Shown in pieces: positions 18,127-26,841 of a stretch of 64,000 nucleotides of DNA. This DNA comes from Verrucomicrobiia bacterium. GTDB taxonomy: Bacteria > Verrucomicrobiota > Verrucomicrobiia > Limisphaerales > UBA1100. The DNA lies in the NCBI GenBank assembly GCA_014239365.1, contig JAAZZB010000044.1, positions 62,001 through 126,000 of the forward strand. Reading direction: 5' to 3'. Position numbers and translations under genes: made by a program. Each line of letters opens with the position of its first letter. Position 1 is the stretch's first letter. The notes beneath the pieces are model-generated. The model saw only the letters and a list, made by a program, of their open reading frames with translations, was not told the DNA's origin and did not search any database.

Positions 18127-20487
18127 TTACCGTTGCACTTTCGGTTTGCCGAAGAGCATTCCGTAAACTTCGCGCGGGGTGCGGCGTTCGCCTTTGCGTT
18201 CGTCGAACCACGGGCTGCCGCCGAGGAAGACGCGGCCGGCGGGGATTTTCATTCCGGCTTTTACCCATGCTTCAAATGAGGGCTTGCCTGTCGCCGCGCT
18301 TTGTTTGAGGTCAGCCAATTGACCGGCCACGAGGATGAATCGATTGGCGGCTTCCTGTGGGCCGGCGGCGGGATTGCTTTTGGGGAGCTTGGAACCGGTG
18401 GGCAGGGTGAACACGCATTGGTGATCGCCGCAGGTGAGGGTGTAAACGTGCGGATTCGCGCCATGAAATTTTCCCATCCGCGCGGGGAGTTTTTGCACGT
18501 TGGCGGTTTTTAATGTCTCGGCCAGCGTTTTGATTTGTGCGGCGGTGAGTTGGCCGCGCTGCGAGGCGGCGCGCACTTGTTGATTGATAAATTGGCGGCG
18601 CGTCCACGAGCCATCGACATCAACTGTGGTAATCCAGCCGGTGAACCCAACGAAGCCGCCTTGGGCGTCCTTGAGCGTAACCTTCGCGGGCAACGCACCC
18701 GCAGCCACGGGCTTGGTTCCGCCGGCTTTCAAGTCAGCCAATTCTTTTTCCAGCTTGGCAAGCTTGGCTTGGAATTTGATCAAGCCCTCACGCGTGAAGC
18801 GCGCGCGTTTGGCGAAGTCTTTCATCTTCGCGATTTCTGTTTCCAACTCGGCAATGCGCGCGGCGGCCGGTTTCGGTTTGGTGAGTCCATTCGGGGTCAC
18901 CACCACGTTGATCGTTATTTTTTTCGCGGCGGGTTTCTTTTCAAAAACCCGTTTGTATTCCAGCACGATAGTACCCTTGCCCGCTTGGAGGGTTGTGAAA
19001 CTGGCCGTGGACATACCGGGCGCGCCCAGCGCGGGGCCGCTTCGGCGGTGTTCGATTTTGCCGGTCAACTTTAACACCTCCGATTTCGTGGCGTTGTTCC
19101 AAGTAAACCCGGTGGTGGGATTGCCCGGCAATTTGAAGCCCAGCTTTTCGCCTTGTTTTACGGTGATCGTGCGGCCGTTGTCGGCAAACCCAAGATGCAG
19201 ATTGTGCGGTTGAAAACGGCAATGGGCACAATCGCCCGCCGGTTGTTCGCGATTGGGAGTGGGGGCGGGACGCCCCACAACGCGCGGGGGCGGCGGGATC
19301 AGTCGATTGGGAGCCGGTGCTTGTAAGCCCAGAACGATGGGAGGCCGTGGCACGGGCCGAATCTGGATGACGCCGTTTTTTTTCTTCGCGTCCTTGTCGA
19401 GGTTTTGCTGAATCCAATTTCGCAATGTGCCGCTGCCGCGTCCGTAGCCGCCGGGGAGCTGGCGCAAGTCACGCGTTTGCCGTAAGGGCGGCGCGCCCCA
19501 GTGGGCGGGGAAGGGTTTGCCGTTGGGCGCTTTGAAAACTTGTTTCGGCTTCGCACCCGCCTTGCCGGCGAGGGTGATATTGCCGAGGGCCACGCCATTG
19601 CGCGGGGCGTCATCGGCAATGCGGCGGTCCCGGATGAAACAGGAAGTCAACAAGCCTTGTTTGTCCGTGCGCACGTAGCGGACCTCGTGCGGCGGCAATG
19701 CCTTGGCGGCAATGGCGGCGGCGGTTTTGTAAATTTCGTCGAGCGTTTTGGCCGGTGCACCTTTTTTGTTTTTGCCGACAGTCTGTTCATTTTCAATGAA
19801 CCCACCGGGGCCAAAGCCGGGTTTGGTGCCGGGAGGCGGCGGGGGTTGTCGGCGATTGAATGACTCGTAAATCCGCCCCACCACTTTATTGTTTTTCACA
19901 ATAATCGTGGTCGTGTGGCCGAAGCCGAACGCGCTGGAAAAACCGACGGTGTACTGGTAGTTGCCGCCGCATTTGACTTTTGCTTTGGCCCACGCATCGA
20001 GCGCGGCCTTCACCTTGGCGATGTCGGCGGGGTTCTCCTTGGGCGCGTTGGGAGCGGGAGCGACCGGATCCGGCTTGGGAGCGGGGCCGGGGTGCGGTTT
20101 GATTTTTCCGCGATTGGAATTTTTGGCATCGAGGTCGAGATTCTTTTGAATCCAGCGAGCCAACGTGCTGCTGCCACGGCCATAGCCGCCGGGAAGCGGA
20201 CGAAGGTCTTTGGTTTGCAAACGCGGCGGCGCGCCCCAATGTTTTGGGAACGCTTTGCGTCCGGCGGGCTTGGCAACGGGTTTTTCGCAAGCCTCACAAT
20301 GGCCGGTTTTGGTGCTGCATTTTTTGCAGAGTTTAAACGCACCGCTGCTGGTGTGGTTTTCGCATTTCGTGCATTTGCCAATGCTGGAGATGAACGCTTG
20401 TTTGCTGCACTTGGGGCAGAGCGCGGCCCAAGCGTTGAATGTAAACACCGCCAAAATGACGGCGAGGAGCAGGTTAGTTTTTTTCAT
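18127..20487 (-). CDS. secreted multidomain protein with Cys-pair segment, duplicated novel domain and chagasin (I42) domain
   Basis: 786 residues from ATG 20487; a TTG at 20502 is in frame but less likely. In order: signal peptide (~1-21); a segment with four CxxC pairs resembling zinc ribbons (~22-70); a ~48-residue unit HWGAPPxxQTxDLRxLPGGYGRGS (~79-126); a globular region resembling DUF6174 (~150-305); a second copy of the unit (~320-370); Pro-rich linkers; a chagasin-like domain (~435-530) with NPTTGFTW, GAPGMSTASF and EYKRVF at the three inhibitory-loop positions; a coiled coil (~545-590); and an unassigned end. I42 proteins inhibit papain-like cysteine proteases. The start overlaps the VIT/vWA gene by 14 nt. 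The overall architecture is unfamiliar to me. Confidence 0.75.
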   Translation of the reverse strand: MKKTNLLLAVILAVFTFNAWAALCPKCSKQAFISSIGKCTKCENHTSSGAFKLCKKCSTKTGHCEACEKPVAKPAGRKAFPKHWGAPPRLQTKDLRPLPGGYGRGSSTLARWIQKNLDLDAKNSNRGKIKPHPGPAPKPDPVAPAPNAPKENPADIAKVKAALDAWAKAKVKCGGNYQYTVGFSSAFGFGHTTTIIVKNNKVVGRIYESFNRRQPPPPPGTKPGFGPGGFIENEQTVGKNKKGAPAKTLDEIYKTAAAIAAKALPPHEVRYVRTDKQGLLTSCFIRDRRIADDAPRNGVALGNITLAGKAGAKPKQVFKAPNGKPFPAHWGAPPLRQTRDLRQLPGGYGRGSGTLRNWIQQNLDKDAKKKNGVIQIRPVPRPPIVLGLQAPAPNRLIPPPPRVVGRPAPTPNREQPAGDCAHCRFQPHNLHLGFADNGRTITVKQGEKLGFKLPGNPTTGFTWNNATKSEVLKLTGKIEHRRSGPALGAPGMSTASFTTLQAGKGTIVLEYKRVFEKKPAAKKITINVVVTPNGLTKPKPAAARIAELETEIAKMKDFAKRARFTREGLIKFQAKLAKLEKELADLKAGGTKPVAAGALPAKVTLKDAQGGFVGFTGWITTVDVDGSWTRRQFINQQVRAASQRGQLTAAQIKTLAETLKTANVQKLPARMGKFHGANPHVYTLTCGDHQCVFTLPTGSKLPKSNPAAGPQEAANRFILVAGQLADLKQSAATGKPSFEAWVKAGMKIPAGRVFLGGSPWFDERKGERRTPREVYGMLFGKPKVQR

Positions 20488-22867
20488 TTTTGGTGTCTTC
20501 AAAGATTTCGTAGATGGTTCCGTTCAGCACGAACTGAACATTGCGGCCGAGGGCCAGCCATTGGGAGGCTTTGGGTTCTTTGGTGAGCAGCGCGAAGTAG
20601 GCGTCGCTGTTGAACTCGATGCGGTTGCGTTTGGCCTTGGCGGCTTCGGCGGTTTGCACGGTACTGTCCACCCAGGTGCGTTCGTTCTGCGTGAAGTTTT
20701 TGCCGGCGGCATAGCGCATCGGCTGCGATACCGTGCGGGTTTTGCCACGTTGCCCATTAGCGCCACGGCGGCCGGGTGCATAAAACTGCGTGCCGCTGCC
20801 CAGCCCCGGCGCGGTGGCTGCGGGAATGCCGCCCGCTGCGCCTTCGCCACGGAACCCAAAGTTGGCCTGTTGCGCTTCGCGATTGCTTTGAGCGCTGGCG
20901 GCGTAGCTCTTGGCTTCTTTCAACAGTTTGTTGGCGCGGGCACTGCCGACGGCTTGGTTGCCGCTTTTGTCTGCCTTAAATGCATCGTACTGAGCCTTCG
21001 CTTGGGCGAGCACATCGCGGTCGGCCTCGAAGTTGCGCAGCGTGCGTTGGGCGACGGGCACGCCGCGTTGTTTTTCGTCCTCGATGATGAGGTACGCGGT
21101 GTACGGCGTCACGATGCCGTACTGGCGCGCGAGTTGGGTGACCTCGTCTTTGATTTCTTTGTTCTCGCCGTGCAGCCGAATTTCATCGAGCAAAAAGCCG
21201 ACGCGTCGCGTGGCCCAAAGGCGCGGGATGAATGAATGATCCGCGTGCGCGGGGAAGGTCACCGGAAATTCAAACTGCGTTTTCTTGCCGGCCAACGTGC
21301 CTTCGAGCAGTACGTCGCCCTTGCCTTTGCCTTTGTAACGGCCAACAAGCACGAGCTCTTCGCCTTTAAACAAATCGGGCAGCGGGTTGGGGTAAAGCTT
21401 GCTGACGCGAATGCCGTTGGGAAATTTCAGCTTGGGATTGGCCAGCACGGGCTCTTTGATTTTTGTGTAAAAACTGGAGACCTTCACTTCGATGTCTTCG
21501 TTGGGCGTCACGTAAGTGGAACTGGCACGGGTTTCCTCGGTGATTTTATCGAGCAAATGCGCGTTCACATCCGTGCCGATGCCGAAGCAAAACACGCGGC
21601 TTTTGCCGGCGGCGGCGTCGACGTTCTTCACGATTTGGCCTTCGCCGGTGATGCCGATGGTGGGGCGGCCGTCGGTGAGGAAAATCACGAGGAAGGGCCG
21701 GTCGCTTTTCTCCGGCTTGAGGTCAAGCGCCTCGATGAGTGCGGCGTTGATGGCGGTGCCGCCGATGGGCTTGAGATCGCGAATGAAATCGAGCGCTTGT
21801 TTGCGATTGCCGGAGCTGGCTTTTTTGAGGCCGCCAAAGAGCGAATCGGTTTCAGTGGAGAACCGCACAACCTCGAAGCGGTCGCCGTCATTCAAATTCG
21901 CCACGCAAAACTGGAATGCTTTTTTCGCTTGCTCCAGTTTGTTGCCGGCCATGGAGCCGGAAGTATCGATGACAAACGCGATGTCTTTTTCGGTGGCCTT
22001 GCCTTTCGCGGCATCCACGCCCGGCGCGGCGAGCATCAGGAAGTAGCCCTCATTGCCTTCGCGATGGGCGATGATGTTCACGTTGATGTCCTTTTGCTTG
22101 GGCGAATAGTAGAGGGAAAAGTTGCTGTTGGGCCGCACGCCTTTGCCTTTGAATGCGATGGCCGCTTTTTTTGAGCCCGTGCGTTTCACTTCCACATCGT
22201 GCGTGGGTGAGTAGATTGCTTTCACGGGCACTTTGGAATTCAACTGCACGTTGATGGAAAGATCCTGAATCGGTTTGGCGGAATACTTGCCGGTGCTCAG
22301 CGGAAACGTGTAGCCCACAAGGCCGGCGTCATTTTTCAACACCTGATTGTAAGTGAGCTTGATGCGTTTGGTGCCGTGCGCCTCGAACGGGAAAATGCGC
22401 ACCTTGAACAAATCCTGCTCCGCAAATTCCAGTAGCGCGGGGTCTTTCATCGAGCGCACGATGTCGGTGTAAATCTTGCGCGCCTTTTTGGCGTCCAGCA
22501 ATTCGGCTTTCTGCAGTTTGCCGTTGATCTCCATTTGGAATTTTTCGATGGCCGCACCCTTGGGCACCGGAAACAAAAACGTGCCTTCCTGCCGGCGCGG
22601 ATTGGGATTGTAAAAAACCTGCTCCACCGTGGTGTGGGCGATTTGGTTTTCGATTTTCACATCCACCTTCTGCGAGCGCAGTTCCAGCGGCGCAAACACC
22701 GGATGCGGAATCGGCCGAGGCCAAGGTCGTGGCGGCATAATAATCGGCGGACGCGGATGCGGTAAAATACGCACATCGTGGCAAATAATCAGCCCGCCCG
22801 CGTGGGATTGAAAAGAAGGCGCCAAGGCCACAAGGGCCAACAAGGAAGCAAACAGCATTTTTCTCAT
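20474..22867 (-). CDS. VIT and vWA domain secreted protein (inter-alpha-trypsin-inhibitor heavy-chain-like)
   Basis: 797 residues from ATG 22867 (TTG 22885 rejected). Signal peptide ~1-24, then a Pro/Arg-rich stretch. VIT domain ~65-190 (IENQIAHTTVEQVFYNP, EGTFLFPVPKGA). vWA domain ~290-470 with a complete MIDAS: DTSGS, the Thr in GGTAINAAL and the Asp in LTDGRPT. A C-terminal helical and Gly-rich tail is shared by many PVC members of this family. It is presumably periplasmic or surface-bound and binds a partner through Mg2+. It is the first gene of a two-gene unit with the chagasin-domain protein and diverges from the FG-GAP gene, 100 bp between starts. Confidence 0.92.
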   Translation of the reverse strand: MRKMLFASLLALVALAPSFQSHAGGLIICHDVRILPHPRPPIIMPPRPWPRPIPHPVFAPLELRSQKVDVKIENQIAHTTVEQVFYNPNPRRQEGTFLFPVPKGAAIEKFQMEINGKLQKAELLDAKKARKIYTDIVRSMKDPALLEFAEQDLFKVRIFPFEAHGTKRIKLTYNQVLKNDAGLVGYTFPLSTGKYSAKPIQDLSINVQLNSKVPVKAIYSPTHDVEVKRTGSKKAAIAFKGKGVRPNSNFSLYYSPKQKDINVNIIAHREGNEGYFLMLAAPGVDAAKGKATEKDIAFVIDTSGSMAGNKLEQAKKAFQFCVANLNDGDRFEVVRFSTETDSLFGGLKKASSGNRKQALDFIRDLKPIGGTAINAALIEALDLKPEKSDRPFLVIFLTDGRPTIGITGEGQIVKNVDAAAGKSRVFCFGIGTDVNAHLLDKITEETRASSTYVTPNEDIEVKVSSFYTKIKEPVLANPKLKFPNGIRVSKLYPNPLPDLFKGEELVLVGRYKGKGKGDVLLEGTLAGKKTQFEFPVTFPAHADHSFIPRLWATRRVGFLLDEIRLHGENKEIKDEVTQLARQYGIVTPYTAYLIIEDEKQRGVPVAQRTLRNFEADRDVLAQAKAQYDAFKADKSGNQAVGSARANKLLKEAKSYAASAQSNREAQQANFGFRGEGAAGGIPAATAPGLGSGTQFYAPGRRGANGQRGKTRTVSQPMRYAAGKNFTQNERTWVDSTVQTAEAAKAKRNRIEFNSDAYFALLTKEPKASQWLALGRNVQFVLNGTIYEIFEDTKNEKN

Positions 22868-22967
22868 AGGTAGTAGACGTTTCAAGGGGCCAAAATACTC
22901 CCTTTTCCTGCTGTGTCACGTCTTTTGACCGCTTGACCCTGCTCGACTGTCGTCACACACTCTGCCC

Positions 22968-24290
22968 ATGCACAAGCACTTCATCCTTGCCGCCGCTTTT
23001 TTGTCCATTTCTCTTTCCGCCACGCACGCCGCCGAATACAAAATCCACTCGTGGAAAAAGCTCCATCTCACCCCGCACTTTTGGGCCGAGGGCGCGCACT
23101 TTGGGGATTTTGATAAGGACGGCAAAACCGATGTCGTCGTTGGCCCCTATTGGTACGCCGGCCCGAGCTTCAAAAAACGCCACACACTATATAGTGACAC
23201 CCAATCCTTTGAGCTGACGAAGGACGGCAAGAAAACCAAAATCTCTGGATTCACCGGCGAGCTCAGCGGCAAGAACGGTTACGCAAATAATTTCCTGACC
23301 TACACTTATGACTTCAATTCCGACGGCTGGAAAGACGTCCTCGTCTTCGGCTGGCCCGGCAAGGAAACGATTTGGTACGAGAACCCCAAAAATAAAAAGA
23401 CCAAATCTGGTTTGTGGAAAGCCCACATCATTTTCAAAATCACCGATGGCGAATCGCCCGCGCTCAAAGACGTCACCGGCGATGGCCGCCCCGAACTGCT
23501 CGCCTTCCAAAACGGCCACCTCGGCTACGGCGAAGCCGATTGGAAAAATCCCGCCGCCGAATGGAAATTCGTCCCCATCTCGCCCAAAGGAAAATACCAA
23601 CGCTACACCCACGGCTACGGCGCTGGCGACGTCAACGGCGATGGCCGCGCCGACATCCTCGAGAAAGATGGCTGGTGGGAGCAGCCCAAAAAAGTCACTG
23701 GCCAACCGTGGCGTTTCCACAAAGTCCCCTTCAGCCTCCTGCGCGGCGGCGCACAAATGTACACCTACGACGTCAACGGCGATGGCCGCAACGACGTCAT
23801 CACCAGTTGGGACGGCCACGGCTACGGCCTCGCGTGGTATGAAAACCAAGGCACGCAAAAAAACGGCTCCGTGAAATTCACCGAGCACGTCATCATCAAC
23901 AGCGAGCCCAAACAAAACCCATTCGGCGTTAAGTTCAGCCAACTCAACGCCATCGAACTCGCCGACATCGACGGCGACGGCCTCCTCGACATCATCACCG
24001 GCAAACGCTTCTGGGCTCACGGCCCCAAAGGCGACGCCGAGCCCGGAGCCCCCGCCGTCCTCTATTGGTTCCAGCTCACCCGCACCGCCGCCGGCCGCGT
24101 CGAATACATCCCCCACCTCATCGACAACAACTCCGGCGTCGGCACCCAAGTCACCGTAGCCGATGTGAATGGCGACAAGCTCCCCGACATCATCGTCGGC
24201 AACAAAAAAGGCGCCTTCGTTCATCTGCACTCGGTCAAGAAGGTCAGCAAAAAGAAGTGGCAAGCGACGCAGCCCAAGCGGATTCATTAA
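22968..24290 (+). CDS. secreted FG-GAP/VCBS repeat protein
   Basis: 440 residues. Signal peptide ~1-22 (ILAAAFLSISLSATHAAE). At least five calcium-loop repeats of the FG-GAP type: GDFDKDGKTDVVVG, DVNGDGRADIL, DVNGDGRNDVIT, DIDGDGLLDIITG and DVNGDKLPDIIVG, together implying a seven-bladed propeller. In PVC bacteria such proteins often sit beside sulfatases and PVC-type dehydrogenases, as here, and are thought to bind glycans or partners outside the cell. No catalytic motif is seen. It is followed after 10 bp by the PQQ-propeller lipoprotein gene. Confidence 0.9.
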   Translation: MHKHFILAAAFLSISLSATHAAEYKIHSWKKLHLTPHFWAEGAHFGDFDKDGKTDVVVGPYWYAGPSFKKRHTLYSDTQSFELTKDGKKTKISGFTGELSGKNGYANNFLTYTYDFNSDGWKDVLVFGWPGKETIWYENPKNKKTKSGLWKAHIIFKITDGESPALKDVTGDGRPELLAFQNGHLGYGEADWKNPAAEWKFVPISPKGKYQRYTHGYGAGDVNGDGRADILEKDGWWEQPKKVTGQPWRFHKVPFSLLRGGAQMYTYDVNGDGRNDVITSWDGHGYGLAWYENQGTQKNGSVKFTEHVIINSEPKQNPFGVKFSQLNAIELADIDGDGLLDIITGKRFWAHGPKGDAEPGAPAVLYWFQLTRTAAGRVEYIPHLIDNNSGVGTQVTVADVNGDKLPDIIVGNKKGAFVHLHSVKKVSKKKWQATQPKRIH

Positions 24291-24300
24291 GGAGTAATCA

Positions 24301-25452
24301 ATGAAACCCACTTTTATAGCTTTGTTGGCTTTGTGTTTGTGTCTTGCTGGCTGCGGGAAGAAGGAACAGGCTAAAACACCGACAATAGACCCTAGCAAAC
24401 ACGAAAGGTTTCTTTGGGCGTTTGAAACAGGTGGTGGTGTTTACTCCCCCGCCATCGGTTCTGATGGCACGATTTACTTCGGGTCAAAGGACAAAAAGCT
24501 CTATGCCATCAATGGCAAGAGTGGGGTCAAGCTATGGGAATTTGAAACGGGAAGTGATACGGGCTCCTCCCCCGCCATTGGACCAGATGGCACGGTTTAC
24601 GTTGGGTCAGGTTATCCGTTCAAGCTCTATGCCATTAATGGCAAGAGTGGGGTCAAGCTATGGGAATTTCTCTTTGAGGGCTACGTAGGAGTGAGTGGAA
24701 TCACACTTGGTTCAGATGAAACCATTTACTTAACTAGGGGGAATAAAATTGAGGCAATCGATGGTAATACGAGAGAAAGAAAATGGACAGTTAATAAAGG
24801 AGGCAGGCTCTCTATTGGGACGGATGGAGCCATTTATTTTCACGCTAGTGATTTTTATTCATTGGATGGAAAAACCGGAGATGTGAAATGGAAGCTCAAA
24901 GAGAGAGGCGCTGATGCTCGACCACCTGCCATTGGTGCCGATGGGACTGTTTATGTTTCGTTTTTCCACGGCGAATTATATGCCATTGACGGTAATACCG
25001 GGGCTAAGAAGTGGAAGTTTGACTACGGAACTTATCCCGGAGGATGTGCCATTGGTGTGGATGACACCGTTTATATTCCGTATGGTAATGAAAGAAAACT
25101 GTATGCACTGGACGGCAAGACTGGGGCAAAAAAATGGGAGTTCATATGGAGGAAAGACGGTTTCGACTCATATGTCAGTGTGCCTGCTATTGGAGATGAT
25201 GGAACCGTGTATTTTGGAACAGAGGACAATAAGCTCTACGCCGTAGACGGAAAAACGGGAACCAAGAAATGGGAATTTGAAACAGGGGGTAGCGTTTCCT
25301 CGCCGGTTATCGGAGACGATGGCACCCTTTATATTGCGTCAGGAGATAAAAAGGTCTACGCCATTAAAACCGACTCCAAAGGCCCCGCCAAAAGCCCGTG
25401 GCCCATGCGTGGGCAAAATGCCCAACACACTGGTCGGGTGATGAAGAAATAA
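24301..25452 (+). CDS. PQQ-like beta-propeller lipoprotein
   Basis: 383 residues. Lipoprotein signal with lipobox LAGC (Cys ~19). About seven ~40-residue blades carry the PQQ-repeat signature: GTVYVGS-like strands, KLYAIDGKTG turns and KKWEFETG ends. It is BamB-like in fold but probably not BamB. A clear ribosome site (GGAG, 7 nt before ATG) is present. It sits between the FG-GAP and sulfatase genes on the same strand. Codon use is visibly more A/T-rich than its neighbours (many AAA, GAA, GGA, ATT codons), which suggests acquisition or a different evolutionary history. Partner or substrate unknown. Confidence 0.88.
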   Translation: MKPTFIALLALCLCLAGCGKKEQAKTPTIDPSKHERFLWAFETGGGVYSPAIGSDGTIYFGSKDKKLYAINGKSGVKLWEFETGSDTGSSPAIGPDGTVYVGSGYPFKLYAINGKSGVKLWEFLFEGYVGVSGITLGSDETIYLTRGNKIEAIDGNTRERKWTVNKGGRLSIGTDGAIYFHASDFYSLDGKTGDVKWKLKERGADARPPAIGADGTVYVSFFHGELYAIDGNTGAKKWKFDYGTYPGGCAIGVDDTVYIPYGNERKLYALDGKTGAKKWEFIWRKDGFDSYVSVPAIGDDGTVYFGTEDNKLYAVDGKTGTKKWEFETGGSVSSPVIGDDGTLYIASGDKKVYAIKTDSKGPAKSPWPMRGQNAQHTGRVMKK

Positions 25453-25458
25453 TTAAGC

Positions 25459-26841
25459 ATGAAAAAACAAATCCTATTTGCCTTCACAGCGCTACTGCTC
25501 GCCTTGCCCTCAGCGCAGGCCGCCAAGCCCAATTTCATCGTCGTTTTCTGTGATGATCTTGGCTACGGCGATATTGGGCCATTCGGCTCCACGAAACACG
25601 CCACGCCGGTATTGGACAAGATGGCCAAGGAAGGCATGAAGCTCACCGACTTCTATTCCACCTGCCCAGTCTGCACACCCTCGCGTTCCAGCCTCATGAC
25701 CGGCTGTTATCCGCGCCGCGTGAATATGCACGTGGATGAAAAGAACCTGTGCGTGCTCTTCCCCGCCGCTCGCAAGGGCCTTAACCCCAGCGAGATCACC
25801 GTGGCCGAGGTGCTAAAGGAGCAGGGCTACGCCACCATGTGCATCGGCAAATGGCATCTGGGCGATCACCCCGATTTCATGCCCACTTCTCAAGGCTTCG
25901 ATCATTACTTTGGCATCCCCTACAGCAACGACATGAACCGCAAACAGGTGCCGTTGCCTTTGGTACGCGATCTTGAGGTAATTGAGGATAGCGTGCAGCG
26001 CGATACCACCATCACCACGCAGTACACCGAAGAAGCGGTAAAATTCATCAAGGCCAACAGCAAAAAGCCATTCTTCCTCTACCTACCGCACACCGCCGTG
26101 CATCTGCCGTTAGTACCCGGAAACAAATTCAAGGGCACCAGCAAGGACGGCCCCTACGGCGATTGGGTGCAGGAGATCGACTGGTCCATGGGCGAACTCT
26201 TCAAGACACTGAAAGCCGAAGGCATTGATGAAAATACGTTTGTCCTTTTCACCTCCGATAACGGTTCCTTCCGCGAGAAGCAAGGCAGCAACCTCCCTCT
26301 GCGTGGACGCAAGGGCCGCACTGATGAAGGCGGCATGCGCGTTCCCTGCGTAGTGCGTTGGCCCGGCAAAATCCCCGCCGGCACCAGCAGTGGCGCACTC
26401 ACCAGCACACTCGACATCCTGCCCACCCTCGCCGCAATCTCTGGAGGCAAAACACCCACCGACCGTATCATCGACGGCAAAAACATCTGGCCCATCCTCA
26501 GCGGTAAATCTAAGGCCCACCCGCGTGAGGCCTACTACTATTACCAGATGGACCAGTTACAGGCTGTGCGCTCCGGCGACTGGAAACTTTTTGTCGCCAT
26601 GGACTCCAAGAAACGCAACTGGGGCAAACCCGAAGGCAAAAAGGAACTCAAACTTTTCAACCTCACCAAGGACATTCACGAGGACAACGACGTGGCTGCC
26701 GCCAACCCTAATGTGGTGAAGCAACTCCTTGCTCATGCCGAGGCCGCCCGTACAGACTTAGGTGACACAAACCGTCCCGGCAAAGGTCAACGTAAAGCCG
26801 GCTGGGTTGATGAAGCTTCGCCTCGTTTACTCAAGAAGTAA
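25459..26841 (+). CDS. secreted sulfatase (arylsulfatase family, S1)
   Basis: 460 residues with signal peptide ~1-21. NFIVVFCDDLGYGDIG carries the metal-binding Asp pair. CTPSRSSLMTG (Cys ~72) is the C-x-P-S-R motif in which Cys becomes formylglycine. GKWHLG and FTSDNGSFREKQG supply further active-site residues. It removes sulfate esters from a glycan or aryl substrate in the periplasm or outside; maturation needs an FGE or anSME enzyme not seen in this window. The stop overlaps the ATG of the dehydrogenase gene (TAATG), so the two are coupled. The natural substrate cannot be predicted. Confidence 0.95.
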   Translation: MKKQILFAFTALLLALPSAQAAKPNFIVVFCDDLGYGDIGPFGSTKHATPVLDKMAKEGMKLTDFYSTCPVCTPSRSSLMTGCYPRRVNMHVDEKNLCVLFPAARKGLNPSEITVAEVLKEQGYATMCIGKWHLGDHPDFMPTSQGFDHYFGIPYSNDMNRKQVPLPLVRDLEVIEDSVQRDTTITTQYTEEAVKFIKANSKKPFFLYLPHTAVHLPLVPGNKFKGTSKDGPYGDWVQEIDWSMGELFKTLKAEGIDENTFVLFTSDNGSFREKQGSNLPLRGRKGRTDEGGMRVPCVVRWPGKIPAGTSSGALTSTLDILPTLAAISGGKTPTDRIIDGKNIWPILSGKSKAHPREAYYYYQMDQLQAVRSGDWKLFVAMDSKKRNWGKPEGKKELKLFNLTKDIHEDNDVAAANPNVVKQLLAHAEAARTDLGDTNRPGKGQRKAGWVDEASPRLLKK

